A DNA stretch of 33,586 bases from Bacteroidota bacterium (GCA_003551495.1 PUMT01000175.1:1-33586); one strand, 5' to 3'; counted from the stretch's first letter, positions 1 to 9,535 are shown. Notes: generated by a model from the letters alone, not told the origin. Made by a program: numbers and translations.

Positions 1-70
1 CAACTTCATTATGAAATTTTTTTCCATCTGTATGTGTGTATTTTTGGATAAAAATTTCATAATGAAGTTG
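1..70. repeat. AT-rich stem-loop 1: perfect 21-bp inverted repeat (1-21 / 50-70)
   Basis: CAACTTCATTATGAAATTTTT (1-21) is the exact reverse complement of AAAAATTTCATAATGAAGTTG (50-70). After one mismatch, tCCA/TGGa adds 4 more pairs (23-26 / 45-48). The left arm starts at the window edge and may extend outside. Confidence 0.9.
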
Positions 71-111
71 CAAAATTTTGACTGACTGGAGTATACGCTT
101 CGCTTTATCTT

Positions 112-156
112 AAAAATTTTTCATCTTGTCTGTGTGTATTTAGCTGAAAAATTTTT
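112..156. repeat. AT-rich stem-loop 2, related in loop sequence to stem-loop 1
   Basis: AAAAATTTTTCA (112-123) and TGAAAAATTTTT (145-156) are perfect 12-bp inverted arms. The loop ATCTTGTCTGTGTGTATTT resembles the first loop, ATCTGTATGTGTGTATTT. Confidence 0.85.
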
Positions 157-186
157 CATGTATATTTGCCTTTTTTATTTTTCCTG

Positions 187-966
187 ATGGCTACTTTTCT
201 TTTCGATAAAATAGTGTTTGGCCCGGTTAAAAGCAGAAGACTGGGAATATCTTTGGGAATAAACCTTTTACCGACAAACTCAAAGTGGTGCAGTTTCAAT
301 TGTATATACTGCGAATGCGGTTGGACTTCCCCCCCGCCGTATAATAAAAATCTTTTTCCTTCAAGGGAAAAAGTCCGGCAGGACCTCAGGAAGATGCTCA
401 TCAATATGAAACAGGAAGGTGACCGTCCGGATGTAATCACATTTGCAGGCAATGGTGAACCTACCATACATCCCGGGTTTTCAGGCATTATTGACGATAC
501 GGTTTCCTTGCGGAACGAGTTTTTCAGGGATGCACGAATTGCAGTTCTTTCAAATGCCAGCATGATACACAAAAATGAAGTATTCATGGCTCTGAAAAAA
601 GTTGATCAGAATATCCTTAAGCTTGATTCGGGAATTGAAGCCACCATAAGGTTTTTAAATCAGCCTCCTCCTGAATTCAGGCTGAAAGAAGCTGTAGAAA
701 AGCTAATGCTTTTCAGGGGCGATTTCATTCTCCAGACTTTGTTCATAAACGGAACATACAAAAACAAAGTAATTGACAATACTACTGAAAGTGAACTGAA
801 TGCATGGCTGCCGCTGGTCAGGAAGTTAAGGCCACGTGAAGTTATGATTTACACAATTGCACGGGATACACCGGTCAGGGGATTGAAAAAGGTTTCACCC
901 GAAAAGCTCAGGGAAATTGCAAAAAAGGTAGAAGGCTTCGGAATACCTGTAAGTATATCCTCCTGA
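187..966 (+). CDS. Radical SAM protein
   Basis: CSFNCIYC (CX3CX2C) cluster motif; FGPVKSRRLGISLGIN N-terminus; ATG at 187 preferred over the TTG at 166 in the ORF track. Confidence 0.85.
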   Translation: MATFLFDKIVFGPVKSRRLGISLGINLLPTNSKWCSFNCIYCECGWTSPPPYNKNLFPSREKVRQDLRKMLINMKQEGDRPDVITFAGNGEPTIHPGFSGIIDDTVSLRNEFFRDARIAVLSNASMIHKNEVFMALKKVDQNILKLDSGIEATIRFLNQPPPEFRLKEAVEKLMLFRGDFILQTLFINGTYKNKVIDNTTESELNAWLPLVRKLRPREVMIYTIARDTPVRGLKKVSPEKLREIAKKVEGFGIPVSISS

Positions 967-1004
967 GGATATGAAATGAACAATACATATTAACACAGGC
1001 TAAA

Positions 1005-2105
1005 TTGTCGGTTGTCCGGAAAAAGAAAATAGTGGTTTGTCCCCTGGACTGGGGGCTGGGACATGCTACCCGCATGATGCCACTGATAACCTTTTTAAAA
1101 AGGGATTTTCAGGTAATAGTAGCTGCAGGGGGTAATGCCCGTTCAGTGATTATATACTCGTTCCCGGAATTGCAGTGCCTGAGTTTGCCGGGAATGAAAA
1201 TAAGCTATTCCGGAAAGAATATACTGAAGAGATTGTTTGCGATTGCTCCCCTTTTTATCTATCACTCTGTCAAAGAGCATTTCCTTTTCCGTAAAATAGT
1301 TGATCAAATCGAGCCCGATATAATTATATCAGATAACAGGTACGGTATTTTCAGCAGAAAAAAATTCAGTATACTGATTACTCATCAGCTTTTCGTATCA
1401 CTCCCGCAGGGAATGAAATTTTTACAACCGGCTGTTTCTTGTCTTCTCAGAAAAGCCGGTTATTTTTTTAACGAATGCTGGATCCCTGACATCCCGGGCA
1501 ATTACAGCCTTTCAGGCTCCCTGTCAGCTCCGGCCGGTCTAACCGGAAAATATTTTCATGCGGGCTGGCTAAGCCATTTTTCAGTTATAAAATATTCCTC
1601 TACTGCCGGAGTAACCCAAAAATGGCAGGTTATTGCCATTATTTCCGGCCCGGAACCACAGAGGTCTGCACTTGAAAGTATTCTTGCAAATCAACTTTCT
1701 TCAGCCCCTTTTCGTTCACTTATGGTATGCGGCCGTCCTTCAAAAATGAACCATTCTGTTATCCGTTGGGGGAATCTGGAAAAAGTTCCATATATGAATG
1801 CAGGTGAACTTTTGCATGCAATAAGCAGGTCTGGGACAGTTATTTGCCGCAGCGGTTACAGCTCCATTGCAGATATAGCGACAATAGGGAAAAAAGCAAT
1901 TTTTATCCCCACTCCCGGACAGCCCGAACAGGAGTACCTGGCCAGGAGACTTGAAGGAAAGGGATGGTATTACTATGAAAAACAGGATAGCTTCAATCTG
2001 ATTCGTGCTCTTGCCAGATCCGAAAAATACGTGTTTCCTGCTTCAGGAAGGAAAATCAGTTTGCTGGCAGACCTGATCAAAAGACTAAAATATCAAAAAA
2101 TATAG
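1005..2105 (+). CDS. MurG-like / family 28-type glycosyltransferase
   Basis: N-terminal CPLDWGLGHATRMMPL, C-terminal ICRSGYSSIADIATIGKKAIFIPTPGQPEQEYLA donor-binding type region; apparent TTG start. Confidence 0.7.
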   Translation: MSVVRKKKIVVCPLDWGLGHATRMMPLITFLKRDFQVIVAAGGNARSVIIYSFPELQCLSLPGMKISYSGKNILKRLFAIAPLFIYHSVKEHFLFRKIVDQIEPDIIISDNRYGIFSRKKFSILITHQLFVSLPQGMKFLQPAVSCLLRKAGYFFNECWIPDIPGNYSLSGSLSAPAGLTGKYFHAGWLSHFSVIKYSSTAGVTQKWQVIAIISGPEPQRSALESILANQLSSAPFRSLMVCGRPSKMNHSVIRWGNLEKVPYMNAGELLHAISRSGTVICRSGYSSIADIATIGKKAIFIPTPGQPEQEYLARRLEGKGWYYYEKQDSFNLIRALARSEKYVFPASGRKISLLADLIKRLKYQKI

Positions 2106-2695
2106 AAAACCATTATCATAATTGCAGCCCCTGCAAGAAACCCTGAATAAACCTGCCGGGGATTGTGGGCTTTCAGTTCAATTCTTGAAAAACCGGTTAA
2201 CCCGGCAACCAGGATTACAGGAACAAGAATAGCGAAGAGGTTCACTGAATAGGTGAAAGAAAGTGAAAGAACCAGTCCGGCAAGCCCCCCAATACCAACC
2301 ATATGTGCACTGATTTTCCATACGGTTGAAACAAGGAATACAACTGCAACTGAAACAACAACACCCTTCATAAAAAGGAAAATGGGTTCGGGTAAAAAAT
2401 CGTAAATAAGCAGGTAGGTGAAAAAGTAAACGACAAGGGTAAAAAAAAGTGGAAGCAATCTCTCCTTCAGAGAATTCATCTGAACACTTCCAATCATCCT
2501 GAAAAGTAGAAAAAGGGGGATAAAGCAGATCGGGAGCAAAAAAGTCCCTGAAAAAATTATCAGAAAAATTGCCCTCTTTTGTTCAAATGTCAAATTCCAT
2601 AAATTGATGCCGGAAGAGAATATCAGCAAAATGCCGAATGAAGTCATCAACAATGGGTGAAAAAAAAATGAAAAAACTTTAGCGGCATTAAGCAT
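2093..2695 (-). CDS. Multi-pass membrane protein, PAP2-like
   Basis: 200 aa with several hydrophobic segments; SAHMVGIGGLAG and AHNPRQVYSGFLAG resemble motifs of PAP2-type proteins. Confidence 0.55.
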   Translation of the reverse strand: MLNAAKVFSFFFHPLLMTSFGILLIFSSGINLWNLTFEQKRAIFLIIFSGTFLLPICFIPLFLLFRMIGSVQMNSLKERLLPLFFTLVVYFFTYLLIYDFLPEPIFLFMKGVVVSVAVVFLVSTVWKISAHMVGIGGLAGLVLSLSFTYSVNLFAILVPVILVAGLTGFSRIELKAHNPRQVYSGFLAGAAIMIMVFYIF

Positions 2696-2715
2696 ATAGT
2701 ATTAAAAAAACAATT

Positions 2716-4173
2716 TTACAATACCTTTCTTAATCTGGCTACAGGAATGTTAAGTTGTTCACGGTATTTTGCAACTGTTCGCCTTGCTATATTGTAACCT
2801 TTTTCCTTCAGGATGGCAGTAAGTTTTTCGTCAGTTACCGGTTTACGCTTGTCTTCATTATCTATGCATTCTTTAAGGATAGTTTTGATCTCCCTTGTTG
2901 ATACCTCTTCACCAGCTTCGTTTTGCAGACCCTCAGAAAAAAAATACTTAAGCGGAAATATTCCGAAATGAGTCTGTATATATTTGCTATTGGCAACCCT
3001 GCTCACCGTGGATATATCCAGTCCCGTTCTTTCTGCAATATCCTTAAGTATCATAGGTCTCAACTTTGTTTCATCCCCATCGGCAAAAAACTCCCTCTGG
3101 TATTCAAGTATCGCGTTCATTGTTACCATTAATGTATTCTGCCTTTGAACGATCGCATCAATAAACCATTTTGCCGAGTCAAGTTTCTGCTTTACAAAAG
3201 ATAATGTCTCCCTGTCTTTTTTCGTCCTGCTCTCTTTTTTAATGCTGATATTTTCCAGCATATCACAATATGTCCTGTTCAGCTTAAGATCGGGAATATT
3301 CCGTGTATTAAGGCTAAGAATGAACTCCCCGTCAACATAGTCGAGAATAAAATCGGGCACAATCTGGTATGAAGGATTGCTGACAGAATCACTGTACAGG
3401 CTGCCCGGCTTAGGGTTCAACCTGAGGATCTCTTTAATTGCACCTTTCAGTTCTTCCTCTGTTATATTAAGTTTTTTTGAGATTTTGTCATAATGCTTTT
3501 TAATAAACTCCTTGAAACACTGACTTAAAATTCTTTGTGCAAGTTTTACAGGTTCGCTATCCTGATCTTTACGTTCTATCTGAAGCAGGAGGCATTCCTG
3601 AAGATCGCGTGCACCTACACCAGGCGGATCAAAATCCTGTATTATTTTGAGAATTTCGTAAAGCTCTGCTTCATCAGTTTTGATATTCTGGGAAAATACA
3701 AGGTCGTCGGCAATTGCATCAAGACGCCTCCTCAGGTATCCGTCCTCATCAAGATTCCCAAGTATATGCCTGGCAAGCATCTGGCTGCGCTCATCCATTG
3801 AATATAGGCCAAGTTGACTTTCCAGATGTGACCTGAATGTTGATTCAGTTCCCAGGGGTATTTCCTCCCTTTTATCATCCCTGGAGTAATTGCTTACATT
3901 AAGCTTGTAGGCAGGAGTTTCATCATCCTCAATATAATCTTCAAGTGAAAACTCATCCTGGTTTTCCTCAATGTTCTCATCACCAGCATTCTCTTCATTC
4001 ACGGCTTCTTCAGTTGCAGATTCCTCACCTTCCTCCAATGCTGGATTCTCCTCCAGTTCTTTCTTGATCCTTTGTTCAAGCTGAATGGCGGGTATCTCAA
4101 GCAGCTTTATCATCTGAATCTGCTGCGGCGAGAGTTTCTGAAGAAGTTTCTGCTGTAGTCTTTGCTTTAACAT
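2716..4173 (-). CDS. rpoN: RNA polymerase sigma-54 factor
   Basis: N-terminal QQKLLQKLSPQQIQMIKLLEIPAIQLEQRIKKELEENPALEE; acidic linker; C-terminal ARRTVAKYREQLNIP RpoN box. Confidence 0.97.
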   Translation of the reverse strand: MLKQRLQQKLLQKLSPQQIQMIKLLEIPAIQLEQRIKKELEENPALEEGEESATEEAVNEENAGDENIEENQDEFSLEDYIEDDETPAYKLNVSNYSRDDKREEIPLGTESTFRSHLESQLGLYSMDERSQMLARHILGNLDEDGYLRRRLDAIADDLVFSQNIKTDEAELYEILKIIQDFDPPGVGARDLQECLLLQIERKDQDSEPVKLAQRILSQCFKEFIKKHYDKISKKLNITEEELKGAIKEILRLNPKPGSLYSDSVSNPSYQIVPDFILDYVDGEFILSLNTRNIPDLKLNRTYCDMLENISIKKESRTKKDRETLSFVKQKLDSAKWFIDAIVQRQNTLMVTMNAILEYQREFFADGDETKLRPMILKDIAERTGLDISTVSRVANSKYIQTHFGIFPLKYFFSEGLQNEAGEEVSTREIKTILKECIDNEDKRKPVTDEKLTAILKEKGYNIARRTVAKYREQLNIPVARLRKVL

Positions 4174-4287
4174 ATCTTTTCAGCATTCTTTTCCTGCAGG
4201 CAATTTACTAAATTTTCAGATATTAAGTTATAAGAACCTTTTAACTTGCAACGTAATCCAGGGAATTAATATGCAACAGGTTATAAA

Positions 4288-5685
4288 TCAGAATTCAGCA
4301 TTTTTGGGAGTTCTTGGAAACGGGATAACATCACGTATATTCCCCATGCCCGTAACAAAAAGCATCAATCGTTCGAATCCCAGTCCGAAACCACTATGCG
4401 GGGCAGTTCCAAACCGTCGTGTATCAAGATACCACCACAACTCTTCTTTCGGTATATTGAGTTCCTGAATTCTTTTCTCAAGTTTTTCAAGGTCCTCTTC
4501 CCTTTGCGAGCCACCAATTATTTCTCCTATCTTAGGAAAAAGCACATCCATAGCTCTTACAGTTTTCCCGTCATCGTTCTGCTTCATATAAAAAGCTTTA
4601 ATATCCCTGGGATAGCCTGTAATTATCACAGGTTTTCCAAAGTGATTTTCAACAAGATAACGCTCGTGTTCTGATTGCAGATCGGCGCCCCAGTGAACAG
4701 GAAACTCAAATTCTTTCCCTGACGTCGACAAGATATCTATTGCTTCATTGTAGGTGATCCTTATGAAATCATTTTCTGCAACATGTTTTATGCGTTCGAT
4801 CAGGTCCCTGTCATACATCTCAGTCAGAAATTCAAGATCTTCACGGCACTCATCCAGCAACCTCACCAACAGGTATTTTAAAAACTCTTCTGCAAGATCC
4901 ATATTATCTTCAATATCGTAAAATGCCATCTCAGGCTCAATCATCCAGAATTCTGCAAGGTGCCTTGGAGTATTCGAATTCTCTGCACGAAAAGTTGGCC
5001 CGAATGTATATACATCCGAAAGTGCAAGAGCCCCAAGTTCGGCTTCAAGTTGGCCTGAAACGGTAAGATTGGTTTCGCGTCCGAAGAAATCCTCGCGGTA
5101 GTCAATTCTGTTTCCATTTGTTCTGGGCGGATTTGAAATATCAAGTGTTGTAACACGGAACATTTCACCTGCACCTTCAGCATCAGCTCCTGTTATTATC
5201 GGAGTGTGCAGGTATAAGAAACCTTTATCGTTAAAAAATTTGTGAATTGCATAAGCAAGTGCATGGCGTATTCGGAGTACGGCTCCAAAAGTGTTGGTTC
5301 TGGGACGCAAGTGTGCAATTTCCCTTAAAAATTCGAGTGTGTGACCCTTCTTTTGCAATGGATACTTCAACGGATCTGCAGGACCGTAAAGTTCCAAATT
5401 CCCGGCAAGGATCTCCACATTTTGGCCTTTGCCCATACTTTCTTTAAGTTCACCGGTAACCGAAATACAAGCTCCGGTTGTAATTTTTTTAAGAAACTCT
5501 TCACCAAATTGAGGAACATCTGCAACTATTTGAATGTTTTTTATAGTAGATCCGTCGTTCAGGGAAATAAAAGCGATCTTTTTATTTCCCCTGCGGGTAC
5601 GGACCCATCCCTTTACAGTTATTTCCGTTCCAAACTCTTTCGATAAAAGGGCTTCCCTGACCCTGGTTCTTGCTTTGATTCCCAT
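4288..5685 (-). CDS. asnS: Asparaginyl-tRNA synthetase
   Basis: Class II synthetase motifs: [44 protein letters not shown] and [39 protein letters not shown] start preferred over the upstream GTG at 5733. Confidence 0.97.
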   Translation of the reverse strand: MGIKARTRVREALLSKEFGTEITVKGWVRTRRGNKKIAFISLNDGSTIKNIQIVADVPQFGEEFLKKITTGACISVTGELKESMGKGQNVEILAGNLELYGPADPLKYPLQKKGHTLEFLREIAHLRPRTNTFGAVLRIRHALAYAIHKFFNDKGFLYLHTPIITGADAEGAGEMFRVTTLDISNPPRTNGNRIDYREDFFGRETNLTVSGQLEAELGALALSDVYTFGPTFRAENSNTPRHLAEFWMIEPEMAFYDIEDNMDLAEEFLKYLLVRLLDECREDLEFLTEMYDRDLIERIKHVAENDFIRITYNEAIDILSTSGKEFEFPVHWGADLQSEHERYLVENHFGKPVIITGYPRDIKAFYMKQNDDGKTVRAMDVLFPKIGEIIGGSQREEDLEKLEKRIQELNIPKEELWWYLDTRRFGTAPHSGFGLGFERLMLFVTGMGNIRDVIPFPRTPKNAEF

Positions 5686-5916
5686 TAATTTTATTTTAGT
5701 TAAAACTGTTAACAGTTTTTCATATTTCTTCACTTGCCGGGGAAACAGCTCTTAAACTGATTCAACTATCCCCGGCTGACTGCCTCCGGCTATTTGTTAT
5801 TGTTCCCTGCAAAATTAGTATTTTGATTCAAATAATCCTGAAATGCCCAAAAAATCGGTTTTGGCACTTGTCTTATTTTTCTTATTTTCGTGTAATTATA
5901 CTATACCATTTCATCC

Positions 5917-6819
5917 ATGTCAGTTGTTGTAAATAATGTCACCAAATTATACGGAAAACAGAAGGCACTTGACAATGTCTCATTCAAAATCAACACAGGT
6001 GAGATTCTGGGTTTTCTTGGCCCCAATGGTGCAGGCAAAACAACTATGATGAAGATAATCACAGGTTATCTGCCTGCAACATCAGGTTCTGTCACCATCA
6101 ACGGCAGAGAAGTAAGAAACAATCTGAGGGAAATAAAGCAAAAAGTGGGCTACCTGCCAGAAAACAATCCGTTGTACCCCGAAATGTATGTACAGGAGTA
6201 TCTCCGTTTTGTAGCAGATCTTTTCGGAGTGGAAAAAAAAGACAGGCTGGTGGCGGATACTATAGAAATTACCGGACTTGGCAAGGAAAAACACAAAAAG
6301 ATCGGGGTACTGTCCAAAGGTTACCGCCAACGTGTAGGTCTTGCACATGTTCTTATCCACGACCCGGAAGTGCTTATTCTGGATGAACCTACTTCCGGAT
6401 TGGACCCCAACCAGATAGTTGAGATAAGAAATCTTATATCCAGTGCAGGCAAGGAAAAAACTGTGATGCTTTCAACTCACATAATGCAGGAGGTTGAAGC
6501 AATATGTCAGAGAATAATCATTATCAACAAAGGAAGAATTGTAGCCGACCGGGAAACAGGCAGGATTGATTCGGGTATTTCCGGAGCAGCAGTAGTAGTT
6601 GAATTCAGCGGTGAGGCTGAAGAATCTCAACTGCTTTCAATCCCCGGGGCATCAAAGGCATTCAGGGTTGAAAAAAACAAATGGATTATTGAAAGTTCAG
6701 GCCCCGGTGACATCAGAACCGGTATATTCAGATTTGCTGTCGATAATAATCTCACCGTATTATACCTTCAAAAACAGGAAAAAACACTTGAGCAATTGTT
6801 CAGGGAACTTACTGAATAA
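5917..6819 (+). CDS. gldA: ABC transporter ATP-binding protein, GldA-like
   Basis: Walker A GPNGAGKTT, signature-like LSKGYRQRVGLA, Walker B VLILDEPTSGLDP; overall resembles gliding-motility GldA. Confidence 0.85.
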   Translation: MSVVVNNVTKLYGKQKALDNVSFKINTGEILGFLGPNGAGKTTMMKIITGYLPATSGSVTINGREVRNNLREIKQKVGYLPENNPLYPEMYVQEYLRFVADLFGVEKKDRLVADTIEITGLGKEKHKKIGVLSKGYRQRVGLAHVLIHDPEVLILDEPTSGLDPNQIVEIRNLISSAGKEKTVMLSTHIMQEVEAICQRIIIINKGRIVADRETGRIDSGISGAAVVVEFSGEAEESQLLSIPGASKAFRVEKNKWIIESSGPGDIRTGIFRFAVDNNLTVLYLQKQEKTLEQLFRELTE

Positions 6820-6901
6820 CAGTTTAAATTATTTCAAACCCCTGTTTGTCCCGCTGAATCACTAATTACACAGAAGTTAGCTGAGCAACCCTCAAAAAAG
6901 T

Positions 6902-6933
6902 TTTGGAATAGTGATTATTATTGAATAGGTTTG
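6902..6933 (+). promoter_or_regulatory. Bacteroidetes-type promoter for metK
   Basis: TTTG (6902-6905), 20-nt spacer, TAGGTTTG (6926-6933) matching TAnnTTTG. Confidence 0.7.
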
Positions 6934-6944
6934 CACCTGTAAAA

Positions 6945-7000
6945 TTCTGGTGGAAAGATTTGACTGATTGCAACCACAGTAAAAAATGCTAAAACGTATT
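6945..7000 (+). ncRNA. SAM-II-like riboswitch aptamer in the metK leader
   Basis: TTCTGGTGGAAAGATTTGACTGATTGCAACCACAGTAAAAAATGCTAAAACG. P1 GTGG (6950-6953) pairs CCAC (6974-6977). GATTTgAC..gaTTGCAA and the downstream AAAAAaTGCTAAAA follow the SAM-II pattern I recall (GAUUUAACCGUAUUGCAA ... AUAAAUGUAGCUAAAAA). Pseudoknot candidates GC/GC and AC/GT are present. Located before metK, downstream of a promoter. Confidence 0.72.
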
Positions 7001-7051
7001 CTGCTGCCTTTTCCCAGTCACCATATTCCACAAGTATTAATTACTAAAAAG

Positions 7052-7070
7052 ATTTTTTAACCTAAAAAAT
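7052..7070 (+). promoter_or_regulatory. A/T-only hairpin just before the metK start codon
   Basis: ATTTTTTA (7052-7059), loop ACC, TAAAAAAT (7063-7070); perfect 8-bp inverted repeat 8 nt before the ATG. Confidence 0.5.
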
Positions 7071-7077
7071 TAAAAAA

Positions 7078-8370
7078 ATGGGATATCTATTTACTTCAGA
7101 ATCGGTGTCTGAAGGGCACCCTGACAAGATAGCCGATCAGATTTCGGATGCACTGCTGGATGAATTCCTGAGAATTGATCCCGAATCGAAAGTTGCTTGT
7201 GAAACGATGGTCACTACAGGACTTATTATTTGCTGCGGGGAAGTCAATACATCCGGCTATATTGACATACAGCGTATTGCGAGGGGCGTGGTGAAGGAAA
7301 TAGGCTATACCCGTTCGGCCTATAAATTCGATGCCGAATCCTGCGGTGTGATATCTACCATTCACGAACAATCTCCAGATATAAGTCAGGGAGTTGTTAA
7401 GGAAAAGGAAGAAGAACAGGGGGCAGGCGACCAGGGAATGATGTTTGGATATGCAAACAGGGAGATGGATAATTATATGCCGGTACCAATTGAACTTGCA
7501 CATGTATTGCTTCAGGAACTGGCAGCCATAAGACACGAAGGTGAGTTGATGACTTATCTCCGTCCCGACTCAAAAGCCCAGGTAACAGTTGAATATAATT
7601 CAGACAATATCCCCAGTCGAATTGACACAATAGTCATCTCAACCCAGCATGATGAGTTTGACAGTGAAGAACAAATGCGAACTGTTATTGAAAAAGATAT
7701 TCGAAACATTTTGATCCCCAGGGCAAGAAAAGTGAGTTCCCTGCCGGAAAATATCAGGAAGTTGTTTGACGATGGTTTCAGGCTGCTTGTCAATCCAACC
7801 GGGAAATTTGTGATTGGAGGGCCTCATGGTGATACAGGCCTGACAGGAAGGAAAATAATAGTTGACACTTACGGAGGGAAAGGTGCACACGGCGGAGGTG
7901 CTTTTTCCGGAAAAGATCCGTCAAAGGTTGACCGCTCTGCTGCATATGCAACAAGGCATATTGCAAAGAATATGGTGGCAGCAGGTGTTGCAGATGAAAT
8001 GCTTGTTCAGGTAGCATACGCAATTGGCAAAGCCGAGCCCGTTGGTATCTTTGTCAACACTTACGGCACTTCGAAAGTCGATATGTCTGATCCCGAAATA
8101 GAATTAAAAATCAGAAAACTATTTGACCTGAGACCTTACGCAATCGTAAACAGACTTGGTCTTAAAAATCCCGTATATCAAGAAACCTCTAAATACGGGC
8201 ATTTTGGAAGAAGTCCTTATACCAGGGAAATAGAAGTATTTTACAATAACAAGGATACCTACACAAAAATGGTTGATGGAGAAAAGAAAATCTTTAAAAA
8301 AGTAGATTTCTTTTCATGGGAAAAACTCGATTATGTTGATGTGATAAAAAAAGAGTTTGGACTGGTTTAG
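7078..8370 (+). CDS. metK: S-adenosylmethionine synthetase
   Basis: [72 protein letters not shown]. Confidence 0.98.
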   Translation: MGYLFTSESVSEGHPDKIADQISDALLDEFLRIDPESKVACETMVTTGLIICCGEVNTSGYIDIQRIARGVVKEIGYTRSAYKFDAESCGVISTIHEQSPDISQGVVKEKEEEQGAGDQGMMFGYANREMDNYMPVPIELAHVLLQELAAIRHEGELMTYLRPDSKAQVTVEYNSDNIPSRIDTIVISTQHDEFDSEEQMRTVIEKDIRNILIPRARKVSSLPENIRKLFDDGFRLLVNPTGKFVIGGPHGDTGLTGRKIIVDTYGGKGAHGGGAFSGKDPSKVDRSAAYATRHIAKNMVAAGVADEMLVQVAYAIGKAEPVGIFVNTYGTSKVDMSDPEIELKIRKLFDLRPYAIVNRLGLKNPVYQETSKYGHFGRSPYTREIEVFYNNKDTYTKMVDGEKKIFKKVDFFSWEKLDYVDVIKKEFGLV

Positions 8371-8388
8371 CAGCAACAAAAAAGTCTG

Positions 8389-9429
8389 CTAATTACTGCG
8401 GGCTCTCCTGAAAATAATATTAAACCATGCCCGGAAAAAGTATCTGAAATCGGTAATGACCGGATTCTTTTCATAACTGGCAAGGTATTTTGACTCGGAC
8501 TTCATTATATCTTCGAGTGACCCGGGTAAATCAGCATAATAGGGAGGCACAAGACCGGGCTTGTGCCTTATTCTCTTCTCCTGTAATTTTTTGTTGTAAA
8601 GGGAAAAATAATGGGCACTGAGAGGGCGAACGCCTACCAGCTTTAGTTCCCCCCTGAACCAGTTTATTATCATGGGAATTTCATCAATCCAAACCCGGCG
8701 CAAAAACCTCCCGATAGTAGTTATCCTGAAATCCTCCCGCATTTTGCCGTTTTTCTGAAGATTGTTCATTTTATAGACATAATCCTGCAAATATTCTGAA
8801 TAAGGGTGCATCGTACGCATTTTGTAAACCTTTATAATTTTACCACCCTTCCCAACCCGGTCAAGGGTAATTAAAGGTGCACAGGCTGATCCGGCCTCAG
8901 GCAGTGGCTGTGAATTCTTTCTGGCAACAAAATAGAATACTTTTTTGGTATAACCCTCATTCACAATCTCAAAACCGCAAACACAAAGGCGCCCCAGTAT
9001 TTCTGCCCTTGAGAGGACTTTGCCGCGTCCCCTGGTAAAAAAATTGTATATTTTTTTTGCCAGTACAATTTTAGGAGCAACCCTTTTTATAAGATAATCA
9101 AAAGAATAATAAATATAATTTACCGGCAGGGGCAATGAATTAAGGATACGTTTTTTTCTTATATCCTTTGTTTCAGCATAACCAATAAAGAATCCCCCAT
9201 GCAAGAGCCTTGAATTGGTTTTTGAAAAAAAACCGTTGATATCTTCAAAGTCATTTAACCTGTTCGGGTTGGAGATGTACTTCAGCGAGTTTTCGTCATG
9301 CATATCCAGATCAGCAGAGTCTGTTACGGAAATTACTGCCCGCCTGGATATGCTGCCGTTGATAAGTTGGCCGTCTATAAGCTCCCTGACCTTCTCCCCC
9401 GATTTTTGTTCAATAAGAATATCGCTCAT
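8389..9429 (-). CDS. Bacterial sugar transferase (polyprenyl-phosphate glycosyl-1-phosphate transferase-like) with atypical N-terminal region
   Basis: DRVGKGGKIIKVYKMRTMHPYSEYL, RRVWIDEIPMIINWFRGELKLVGVRPLS, KPGLVPPYYADLP. N-terminal ~170 aa lacks the usual transmembrane helices. Confidence 0.85.
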   Translation of the reverse strand: MSDILIEQKSGEKVRELIDGQLINGSISRRAVISVTDSADLDMHDENSLKYISNPNRLNDFEDINGFFSKTNSRLLHGGFFIGYAETKDIRKKRILNSLPLPVNYIYYSFDYLIKRVAPKIVLAKKIYNFFTRGRGKVLSRAEILGRLCVCGFEIVNEGYTKKVFYFVARKNSQPLPEAGSACAPLITLDRVGKGGKIIKVYKMRTMHPYSEYLQDYVYKMNNLQKNGKMREDFRITTIGRFLRRVWIDEIPMIINWFRGELKLVGVRPLSAHYFSLYNKKLQEKRIRHKPGLVPPYYADLPGSLEDIMKSESKYLASYEKNPVITDFRYFFRAWFNIIFRRARSN

Positions 9430-9481
9430 AGCAATTTAATATACGAATCCCGACCTGAAAAGTTACCGGCAAATATACATG

Positions 9482-9535
9482 AATTCCCCATGATTCTGAA
9501 GATTCACAAAAAGACATGAATAAATGTGGGGAATT
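9482..9535. repeat. 9-bp inverted repeat in the capsule-locus spacer
   Basis: AATTCCCCA (9482-9490) / TGGGGAATT (9527-9535). Confidence 0.7.

Noticed and set aside
156-587. 143-aa minus-strand ORF over the radical SAM gene
   Set aside because: Antisense shadow of the 187-966 gene; no recognisable motifs.
4368-4392. GTTCGAATCCCAGTCC-like sequence resembling a tRNA T-arm
   Set aside because: It lies inside asnS and encodes the conserved class II motif FGLGFERLM on the minus strand; no matching acceptor or anticodon arms.
5861-5876. TTGGCACTTGTCTTAT resembling a sigma-54 -24 half-site upstream of gldA
   Set aside because: No GC at the expected -12 position; the nearby TATTTTCG is a more plausible, though imperfect, housekeeping -7 element.
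5917-6819. gldA lacking adjacent gldF/gldG as an anomaly
   Set aside because: To my knowledge gldA is commonly unlinked from gldFG in Bacteroidetes, so the absence is not informative.
6945-7000. S-box (SAM-I) riboswitch as the explanation of the metK leader
   Set aside because: The GUGGA...UGA...GCAACCAC string superficially fits, but P3 and an enclosing P1 are missing; the compact pseudoknot-type SAM-II pattern fits better.
9051-9058. T8 tract in the sugar transferase gene as a phase-variation site
   Set aside because: Encodes an ordinary Lys-rich stretch in an AT-rich gene; weaker case than the upxY A9 tract and no supporting context.
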